Shown here piece by piece: positions 58,592 to 64,000 of a stretch of 64,000 nucleotides of DNA. Below the pieces are notes generated by a model, which saw only the letters and a list, made by a program, of their open reading frames with translations, was not told the DNA's origin and did not search any database. A program made the position numbers and the translations under genes. Origin of the DNA: Aliiruegeria haliotis (GTDB lineage: Bacteria; Pseudomonadota; Alphaproteobacteria; Rhodobacterales; Rhodobacteraceae); the NCBI RefSeq assembly GCF_003003255.1, contig NZ_PVTD01000002.1:186001-250000 (forward strand), given 5' to 3'. Positions within the stretch are counted from its first letter, which is position 1; each line of letters begins with the position of its first letter.

Positions 58592-59191
58592 TTGCCCCGT
58601 AGCCCCCTGACCCTGTTGCTGTGCCTTGCCCTTGTGGCGGGGATACCTGTCTCCGCGATGGCGCAGTCGGCAGAGGCGGCCGTTGCTGCCGAAGACAAGG
58701 CGACCACGCCCGCGTCCGAACGAGAAGCTGTGCATGCGACCGCCGAGGCCGAAAGCGAAGCTGTGCAGGCAACCGCCGAGGCCGAAAGCGAAGCGTTGCA
58801 GGCGACGGCCGAGACTGCCAGTGATCTGCAGTTCCTCGACGCCGCCGACGTGGTGCTGGACGACTTCCTCTGGACCAAACGCGTGTTGCTGGTCTTTGCC
58901 GAGACCGAGGCCGACCCGCGGTTCATCCAGCAGTTGCAGCTTATCAACCAGCGCCCGCAGGACCTCGTCTCGCGGGACGTTGTGGTGGTGCTCGACACCG
59001 ATCCCGGTGCGAAATCGGATGTGCGCAAGACATTGCGCCCACGCGGTTTCGCATTGGTGATGGTGGACAAGGACGGCGTGGTGAAGCTGCGCAAGCCGTC
59101 ACCCTGGTCCACGCGGGAGATCGGGCGCACCATCGACAAGACCCCGCTCCGCCGGCAGGAAATCCGCGACCGGCATGGGAGCGCCGGGTAG
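58592..59191 (+). CDS. DUF4174 domain exported protein with internal repeats
   Basis: A 199-residue protein with a TTG start, chosen because GAGGAG at 58578-58583 is well placed and the protein then opens with a signal peptide (PRSPLTLLLCLALVAGIPVS, cut near AMAQ). Residues 45-77 are three 11-residue units of EAVQATAEAES type. The DUF4174 domain (about 87-190) contains LDDFLWTKRVLLVFAETEA, DVVVVLDTDPGAKSDVRKTL and GFALVMVDKDGVVKLRKPSP, a thioredoxin-like alternation without a CxxC. The function is unknown. It is convergent with pccA. Confidence 0.85.
   Translation: MPRSPLTLLLCLALVAGIPVSAMAQSAEAAVAAEDKATTPASEREAVHATAEAESEAVQATAEAESEALQATAETASDLQFLDAADVVLDDFLWTKRVLLVFAETEADPRFIQQLQLINQRPQDLVSRDVVVVLDTDPGAKSDVRKTLRPRGFALVMVDKDGVVKLRKPSPWSTREIGRTIDKTPLRRQEIRDRHGSAG
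58724..58822 (+). repeat. three 33-base tandem repeats inside the DUF4174 gene
   Basis: Units 58724-58756, 58757-58789 and 58790-58822 encode the 11-residue units of the linker. The first two are nearly identical; the third is more divergent. Confidence 0.85.
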
Positions 59192-59294
59192 ACGTTCAAC
59201 GCCTCCCCCCCGACATCCTGTCCCCGATGTGCCGCCGGCGCCACGTCGGACGCTGGCGCGCGCACGAAAAACGGCACCGACGGCACGCCGGCAG

Positions 59295-59313
59295 GGGCCG
59301 GGAACACCGGCCC
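59295..59313. repeat. hairpin between convergent DUF4174 and pccA genes
   Basis: GGGCCGG (59295-59301), five bases, CCGGCCC (59307-59313). There is no T run, so it is only a weak bidirectional terminator candidate. Confidence 0.4.
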
Positions 59314-59342
59314 TCCGCGTCCGTCTATGCCATCAGGTGAGA

Positions 59343-61340
59343 TCATTCGAACTCCATGATCACATCGTCCACGGCGAGGCTGTCGCCCGGGGCAGCGTTT
59401 ATCTTTGCGACCACGCCGGATTTCTCCGCGCGCAGGATGTTCTCCATTTTCATGGCCTCCACCGTGCAGAGCGCCTGCCCCTCCTGGATCGTGTCGCCGG
59501 CCTCGACATTCAGCTTCACGATCAGGCCCGGCATCGGGCAGAGCAGCATCCTGGAGGTGTCCGGCGGCAGTTTCTCCGGCATCAGCCGGGCCAGTTCAGC
59601 CTGGCGCGGCGTAAACACCTTGACCGTCATATCGGCCCCCCGGTAGCGGATCCGGTAGCCCGACGTGAACTTGTCCACCTTGAACGCGTGTTTCGCGCCG
59701 TCGATCTCGACAACGGCCAGCGAATCGCCGGGCGTCCACTTGCTCTTCATCGCGATCCTGCGGTCGTCGAAGATCACGGTGGTGCCGTGCTTGTGCGCCT
59801 CGATGCTGACCGGGAATTCGGTGCCGTCCACGACGACAACCCAGTCGATGCCCACCTTGCGGCGGTGATTGTCGACGGTGCCGGTGATGCGCGTGCGCCG
59901 GATCTCCGCCACGCGGAACATGCCCGCCGCACAGGCAGCCACCCGCTTCAGCGCATCTTCCGGAAGGGTCACCCCCTGAAAACCGTCCGGGTACTCCTCT
60001 TCGATGAAGGCGGTGGTGATGTTGCCGTCCAGAAACCGCTGATGGTCCATCACGGCAGACAGGAAGGGGATGTTGTGTCCGATACCTTCGACTTCGAAAC
60101 TGTCGAGCGCGTTGCGCATGGCGTCGATAGCGGCACCGCGCTCCGGCGCCCAGGTGCAAAGCTTGGCGATCATCGGATCGTAGTACATCGAGATCTCGCC
60201 GCCCTCGTAGACGCCGGTATCGTTGCGCACGGCCAGATCCGGGCGGTTCACTTCCGCGGGCGGACGATAGGCCGTCAGACGTCCGATCGAGGGCAGGAAA
60301 CCGCGGTACGGGTCCTCGGCATAAAGCCGGCTCTCGATCGCCCAGCCCTTGATGCCGATATCCTCCTGCGTGATGTCGAGCGGTTCGCCATGGGCGATCC
60401 GGATCATCTGCTCCACTAGGTCGACGCCGGTGATCAACTCGGTCACGGGGTGTTCCACCTGCAGGCGGGTATTCATCTCCAGGAAATAGAAGTTCTTGTC
60501 GGAATCAACGATGAACTCCACTGTCCCGGCCGAGCAATAGTCGACCGCCTTCGCTAGTGCGCAGGCCTGCTCGCCCATCGCCTTGCGTGTTTCGGGGTCG
60601 AGGAAGGGGCTTGGCGCCTCCTCGATCACCTTCTGGTTGCGACGCTGGATCGAGCACTCGCGCTCATTGAGGTAGATGCAATTGCCGTGCTTGTCCGCCA
60701 GCACCTGGATCTCGATGTGGCGGGGCTGGGTCACGAACTTCTCGATAAAGATCCGGTCGTCCCCGAATGAACTCGCCGCCTCGTTCTTCGAGGACTGGAA
60801 GCCCTCGCGCGCTTCTTCATCGTTCCAGGCGATCCGCATGCCTTTGCCGCCGCCGCCGGCAGAGGCCTTGATCATCACAGGGTAGCCGATCTCGTTCGCG
60901 ATCTTCACGGCTTCGTCGGCATCCTCGATCAGGCCCATGTAGCCCGGGACCGTGCTGACGCCCGCCTCCTGCGCGATCTTCTTGGAGGTGATCTTGTCGC
61001 CCATGGCTTCGATGGCGGAAGCGGGCGGGCCCACGAAGGCCACGCCCTCGGCCTCCAGCGCCTCGGCGAACTTGCGATTTTCCGACAGGAAGCCATAGCC
61101 CGGGTGAACGGCCTGGGCGCCCGTCTGCCGGATGGCGTCCATCACCTTGTCGATGACGATGTAGGATTGGTTCGCGGGCGGTGGTCCGATGTGAACGGCT
61201 TCATCGGCCATGTGCACGTGCAGCGCATGCCTGTCGGCATCGGAAAAGATCGCAACCGTCTCGATTCCCATCTTTCGTGCGCTTTTGATAACACGACAGG
61301 CGATCTCCCCCCGGTTGGCAATCAGAAGCTTTTCAAACAT
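59343..61340 (-). CDS. pccA: propionyl-CoA carboxylase alpha subunit (biotin carboxylase and carrier)
   Basis: The 665-residue alpha subunit carboxylates biotin with bicarbonate and ATP. An ATP-grasp biotin carboxylase spans about 1-445 (FEKLLIANRGEIACRVIKSA; KASAGGGGKGMRIAW; the catalytic block EMNTRLQVEHPVTE). A BT domain follows (about 450-590), then the biotinyl domain with EAMKMEN, whose lysine K631 carries biotin. The BT domain is typical of PccA. With the PccB partner it makes methylmalonyl-CoA from propionyl-CoA, linking to the mutase in the same cluster. The start MFEKLLIANRGEI is unambiguous. Confidence 0.97.
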   Translation of the reverse strand: MFEKLLIANRGEIACRVIKSARKMGIETVAIFSDADRHALHVHMADEAVHIGPPPANQSYIVIDKVMDAIRQTGAQAVHPGYGFLSENRKFAEALEAEGVAFVGPPASAIEAMGDKITSKKIAQEAGVSTVPGYMGLIEDADEAVKIANEIGYPVMIKASAGGGGKGMRIAWNDEEAREGFQSSKNEAASSFGDDRIFIEKFVTQPRHIEIQVLADKHGNCIYLNERECSIQRRNQKVIEEAPSPFLDPETRKAMGEQACALAKAVDYCSAGTVEFIVDSDKNFYFLEMNTRLQVEHPVTELITGVDLVEQMIRIAHGEPLDITQEDIGIKGWAIESRLYAEDPYRGFLPSIGRLTAYRPPAEVNRPDLAVRNDTGVYEGGEISMYYDPMIAKLCTWAPERGAAIDAMRNALDSFEVEGIGHNIPFLSAVMDHQRFLDGNITTAFIEEEYPDGFQGVTLPEDALKRVAACAAGMFRVAEIRRTRITGTVDNHRRKVGIDWVVVVDGTEFPVSIEAHKHGTTVIFDDRRIAMKSKWTPGDSLAVVEIDGAKHAFKVDKFTSGYRIRYRGADMTVKVFTPRQAELARLMPEKLPPDTSRMLLCPMPGLIVKLNVEAGDTIQEGQALCTVEAMKMENILRAEKSGVVAKINAAPGDSLAVDDVIMEFE

Positions 61341-61401
61341 TTCCGTCCCCTCTCAAGTGTCCCTTGGGGCAGCCTGGCTGCCCTTCGCGTTCGCAAACAC
61401 A

Positions 61402-61435
61402 GGAAAGGCCACCGGAGTCTTTCGCTCCGATGGCC
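61402..61435 (-). terminator. terminator after the small lipoprotein gene
   Basis: On the minus strand an 11-base-pair stem (GGCCATCGGAG with CTCCGGTGGCC, one G-T wobble) and a seven-base loop, followed by TTTCC. It lies about 100 bases past the lipoprotein stop and upstream of pccA. Confidence 0.75.
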
Positions 61436-61534
61436 CCCAAATATCTCAATTTCCGGGCGAAATCTCCGCCCAATTCGGTATTACCGGGTTGCGGCCGCTG
61501 CATCCTCTGCGGCCGCAGTGTCGGAATCGGACCG

Positions 61535-61744
61535 CTAGCGGGCCGCCTTCTTGACTTCGTTGGTAAGGGCGCCTGCCGCCGCGCCGATCGCGGTTCCGGT
61601 GGCGACACTCGTGCCGGTAACGGCCGCCACGCCGGCGCCGGTTGCGGCGCCGATGCCAGCATTCTCCAGGTTGGTGTTGGAATCGCAGGCGGCCAGGAGG
61701 CCCACGATGGCGATAGCTGCAAGAATCCTGAGAGAGTGTGCCAT
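61535..61744 (-). CDS. small glycine-zipper lipoprotein
   Basis: A 69-residue lipoprotein. The signal peptide ends in the lipobox LLAAC at residues 16-20, and the mature part is a run of Gly/Ala helices, GIGAATGAGVAAVTG and TAIGAAAGALTNEV, of glycine-zipper type. The fold suggests an outer-membrane or envelope peptide with a small function in this cluster, which is not known. ATG 61744 has CGGAG 8 bases upstream; an in-frame start at 61789 lacks a site. A terminator follows. Confidence 0.82.
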   Translation of the reverse strand: MAHSLRILAAIAIVGLLAACDSNTNLENAGIGAATGAGVAAVTGTSVATGTAIGAAAGALTNEVKKAAR

Positions 61745-61855
61745 TTTTCTGCTCCGTTTTTGGTTTGGCTGTCGGAGGCTATGGCGCATTTGGCGACGGG
61801 CTTAAATCCCGCGTTCACAGGTCTCGGCAACAAACAGCCGAAACTGCGGCCACGG

Positions 61856-61892
61856 AAAAGCGGCGGCCGTGTCTTGCTGGAACACGGCCGCC
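61856..61892 (-). terminator. strong hairpin terminator on the minus strand
   Basis: A perfect 11-base-pair stem (61862-61872 with 61882-61892, GGCGGCCGTGT/ACACGGCCGCC) with a nine-base loop. On the minus strand it is followed by GCTTTT, as expected for a terminator downstream of the gene ending at 62061. Confidence 0.75.
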
Positions 61893-62060
61893 AAAAGTAG
61901 AAAGGGGTACGTCTGTAGTTACCGGGCCAGTGGGGGGGGGTGCTGGGATGCGACCGGCCCAGAGCCACGCTTGCGCAGCGCGTGCAATCTGCCAAGAGGC
62001 AGTATTTCAACACGCCACGATCAGCCGGAACCTGCCGGTTGAGAGATCCCGTCGGCGACT

Positions 62061-62447
62061 TCACGCCCAATCTTCTCCCGCGTCATCCTCGATGATGTCG
62101 AACTTGTCGAGCACATCGGGAAAAGTCCGTTTGATCACCGAGAGATCGACGACCAGCATGGCCTCGTAGGATGCCGGGTCGAACGGGTCCTCTGCCGGCA
62201 CGACTTCCTGTCCGAACAACCAGCTCAGCCGACCGGCGTCCAGATTGCCTCGTTCGAAGGGTTGATCACCGAAATGCTCCAGGATCGCCTGCAGGAAGGC
62301 CGCGTCGGCGCGTTTGTCCGCCGGTTTCCTGTCGGCGTGCCGTTTGCGCGCCTTCAGCGGGGTCGCGCCGCCCTTGTTCTCGCGCCGCAGCGTGAACTGG
62401 AAATCGGTCCCGGTCAGTCGCCCCGGGAAGCCGCGGTGCTTCAGCAT
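62061..62447 (-). CDS. hypothetical protein in the pcc cluster
   Basis: A 128-residue soluble protein that I do not recognise. It is basic at the N-terminus (KHRGFPGRLTGTDFQF, then lysine-rich GATPLKARKRHADRKPADKRAD) and has a more ordered C-terminal part with FLQAILEHFGDQPFERGNLDAG and LSVIKRTFPDVLDKFDIIEDD. The gene has a plausible frame and is followed by a terminator. It follows DUF6497 by 45 bases on the same strand. Confidence 0.62.
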   Translation of the reverse strand: MLKHRGFPGRLTGTDFQFTLRRENKGGATPLKARKRHADRKPADKRADAAFLQAILEHFGDQPFERGNLDAGRLSWLFGQEVVPAEDPFDPASYEAMLVVDLSVIKRTFPDVLDKFDIIEDDAGEDWA

Positions 62448-62492
62448 GTCATTCTCCTTGCGGGCGCATCGGCCCCTGCTCCTGCCCTCTAG

Positions 62493-62867
62493 TCATTGCC
62501 AGACGCAGCCATCCGCCGTCGGCTTGTAGGCGCCGATATACATGGTTGCCTCGGGGTCGTAGACGCCGCGCTCGATCACGCGATCCATCAGGGTGATGTA
62601 GACCTGATCGGCGCCGCCGCTTTCCTCCACCGCCGTCATCCCATGCAGATCGCACAGGCGGTCCAGATCGCCGGCAACTTCCTCGTACCCCAGCTCGCCA
62701 TCCTCCGGGCCGATCCTGGGAGAGACGAACCGAAGCGTCAGCCAGGTCTGGCCATCCGATTGCTGTTCGACGATCAGGTCGTGGAACGACGCCTCCAAGC
62801 CGGCATCCTGCGCCACGGCTGCGGCGGCAAAAAAGGCCAATGCCCATCCCAGTCCGATCAGGCGCAT
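62493..62867 (-). CDS. exported protein, DUF6497-like
   Basis: A 124-residue protein with a signal peptide (MRLIGLGWALAFFAAAAVAQ) and a domain containing LIVEQQSDGQTWLTLRFVSP, then LCDLHGMTAVEESGGADQV and a C-terminal DGCVWQ. From memory it matches DUF6497, a Rhodobacterales family encoded next to pcc genes. Its role is unknown. The start at 62867 has GGGGGACGGG upstream; the longer frame upstream lacks a signal. The start overlaps the end of the following gene by 10 bases. Confidence 0.7.
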   Translation of the reverse strand: MRLIGLGWALAFFAAAAVAQDAGLEASFHDLIVEQQSDGQTWLTLRFVSPRIGPEDGELGYEEVAGDLDRLCDLHGMTAVEESGGADQVYITLMDRVIERGVYDPEATMYIGAYKPTADGCVWQ

Positions 62868-63217
62868 CCCGTCCCCCGTCCCTTTCCGGCCACGCGGCAC
62901 CAGCGATCCCGCCGCGCCGGGTCTTCCAGCACGGCGCGGATCCGGCCCTCCAGCGCGCATCGGCTGAAAGCGCCATCCACACGGCCACCTGCACGCACCC
63001 GAAGTCCACCAGCGATCGTCGTCACCTCGACGACCGGGGAAAACCCGCGCTGGTGCTGCAATGCCCGCCAGAGGTCCTGCCGGATCTGGCTCGCCACTCG
63101 TTGACGTCCGCCCGGCGGTAGTTCGGTGGCGACCGCGACATCGAAGCGCGCCGGCAGCCGGCGGGCCAGCGTCAGCACCGGCCCATCGCGCCGGATGTGC
63201 CAGCGATCCCGGCTCAT
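62858..63217 (-). CDS. hypothetical protein between pccB and DUF6497
   Basis: A 119-residue basic, Arg-rich protein of unknown function: MSRDRWHIRRDGPVLTLARRLPARF near the start, then LPPGGRQRVASQIRQDLWRAL, a middle IAGGLRVRAGGRVDG and a C-terminal RDRWCRVAGKG. AGGAGG gives a good ribosome site for ATG 63217. The last 10 bases overlap the DUF6497 start, which supports a shared transcript with pccB and DUF6497. I cannot assign a family. Confidence 0.6.
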   Translation of the reverse strand: MSRDRWHIRRDGPVLTLARRLPARFDVAVATELPPGGRQRVASQIRQDLWRALQHQRGFSPVVEVTTIAGGLRVRAGGRVDGAFSRCALEGRIRAVLEDPARRDRWCRVAGKGRGTGCA

Positions 63218-63304
63218 GGCTGTCCTCCTGACGTCATTCGCAATCGTCTCCGTCTGTCTTTGTCGCCACATCGCGTGCGGCCGGTGTGGCCGCCCCGAGC
63301 CTAC

Positions 63305-64000
63305 TCAGAGTGGAATGTTGTTGTGCTTCTTCCACGGCATCGCCCGCTTTTTGTTGCGAAGGCTCGCGAAGGCGCGTGCGACACGAAGTCGGGTCCGCCG
63401 CGGCAGGATGACTTCATCGATGAAGCCCCGCTCGGCCGCAACGAAGGGATTGGCGAAGCGGTCCTCGTAGCTCTTGGTATGCCGTGCGATCTTCTCCGCA
63501 TCGCCAAGATCCGAGCGATACAGGATCTCCACCGCCCCCTTGGCGCCCATCACCGCGATTTCGGCCGTCGGCCAGGCGTAGTTGATATCGCCTTTCAGGT
63601 GCTTTGAACTCATCACGTCGTAGGCGCCGCCATAGGCCTTGCGGGTGATCACAGTCACCTTCGGCACCGTGGCCTCACCAAAGGCAAAGAGAAGCTTCGC
63701 GCCATGCTTGATAACGCCGCCATATTCCTGATCCGTGCCAGGCATGAAGCCGGGCACATCGACCAAGGTCAGGATCGGGATTTCGAAGGCATCGCAGAAG
63801 CGGACGAAACGGGCCGCCTTCTTGGAACTGTCGATGTCGAGGCACCCCGCCAGCACCATCGGCTGGTTGGCAACGACGCCCGTGGTCTGCCCCTCCAGCC
63901 GGATGAACCCGGTGATGATGTTCTTTGCGTGCTCCTCCTGTATCTCGAAGAAGTCGCCCTCGTCCGCGATCTTGTTGATCAGTTCCTTCATGTCGTAGGG
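63305..64000 (-). CDS. pccB: propionyl-CoA carboxylase beta subunit (partial, continues past the window)
   Basis: The C-terminal half (at least 228 residues) of the carboxyltransferase subunit. Visible are [35 protein letters not shown], the acyl-CoA/biotin block [33 protein letters not shown] and the terminal DFVFP-like [12 protein letters not shown]. It transfers CO2 from carboxybiotin on PccA to propionyl-CoA. The frame is open to the edge of the window, so the start is not visible. It is upstream of the small genes and pccA on the same strand. Confidence 0.95.
   Translation of the reverse strand, partial: PYDMKELINKIADEGDFFEIQEEHAKNIITGFIRLEGQTTGVVANQPMVLAGCLDIDSSKKAARFVRFCDAFEIPILTLVDVPGFMPGTDQEYGGVIKHGAKLLFAFGEATVPKVTVITRKAYGGAYDVMSSKHLKGDINYAWPTAEIAVMGAKGAVEILYRSDLGDAEKIARHTKSYEDRFANPFVAAERGFIDEVILPRRTRLRVARAFASLRNKKRAMPWKKHNNIPL

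Noticed and set aside
58408-59346. N-terminal extension of the sulfotransferase-like frame
   Set aside because: It is antisense to DUF4174; its Ser/Ala/Cys repeats are the reverse of the 33-base tandem repeats. The similarity begins at the ATG at 58407.

Overview
This is a GC-rich, gene-dense stretch (mostly above 60% G+C) of an alphaproteobacterial chromosome, most likely a member of the Rhodobacterales (Roseobacter group). The evidence is the gene content: a free-standing ctaD, a DUF2244 protein, a VPLPA-CTERM protein, an extended folB, folE2, a glyQ/glyS neighbourhood with gltS and a PPDK-like gene, hdaA-ppk-ppx, and the pccB/pccA/DUF4174/mutase propionyl-CoA cluster. There is no phage, integrase, insertion sequence, CRISPR array or rRNA operon; this is core chromosome with some lineage-specific genes.

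Layout. 0-9 kb: a small lipoprotein gene broken by an in-frame TGA, tRNA-Leu(GAG), lipB, an AEC permease, a MATE exporter, a VPLPA-CTERM surface protein, ctaD and a yqeY-like gene, the last two followed by clear terminators. 9-24 kb: DUF2244 plus a glycosyltransferase, carA, a membrane glycosyltransferase with an N-terminal MshEN-like domain, a GntR regulator, a HAD hydrolase, an RTX-repeat protein, a UbiH-type hydroxylase, a class V aminotransferase, a tandem pair of Lrp/AsnC regulators divergent from ilvC, and a DMT permease. 24-31 kb (minus strand): glmM-folP-folB, a SleB-type hydrolase and a PPDK-like enzyme. 31-37 kb: glyS, gltS, a DUF6446-like protein and glyQ, with marC on the other strand. 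37-48 kb: a secreted protein with a degenerate trypsin fold, a TrkH potassium transporter, folE2, a class I glutamine amidotransferase, an XRE regulator divergent from a DUF2061 protein, and metZ. 47-54 kb: hdaA-ppk-ppx, then a small secreted protein, an EEP nuclease/phosphatase and a TerB/J-domain protein. 54-64 kb: a VOC/GNAT pair and the propionate pathway: methylmalonyl-CoA mutase, pccA and the 3' part of pccB, interleaved with small envelope or hypothetical genes.

How the genes fit together. Propionyl-CoA carboxylase (pccB/pccA) and the mutase convert propionyl-CoA to succinyl-CoA. glmM feeds UDP-GlcNAc synthesis, while folP, folB and folE2 are pterin/folate steps. The Lrp pair probably controls ilvC through a 22-base inverted repeat. 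HdaA (regulation of replication initiation) sits beside polyphosphate synthesis and hydrolysis. No obvious new defence or secretion system is visible. The most interesting items are domain-level: a glycosyltransferase that may sense c-di-GMP, a trypsin-like domain that has lost its catalytic motifs, a FolB fused to a remnant kinase-like domain, a lower-GC tract inside glyS, and a sulfotransferase-like gene translationally coupled to the mutase.
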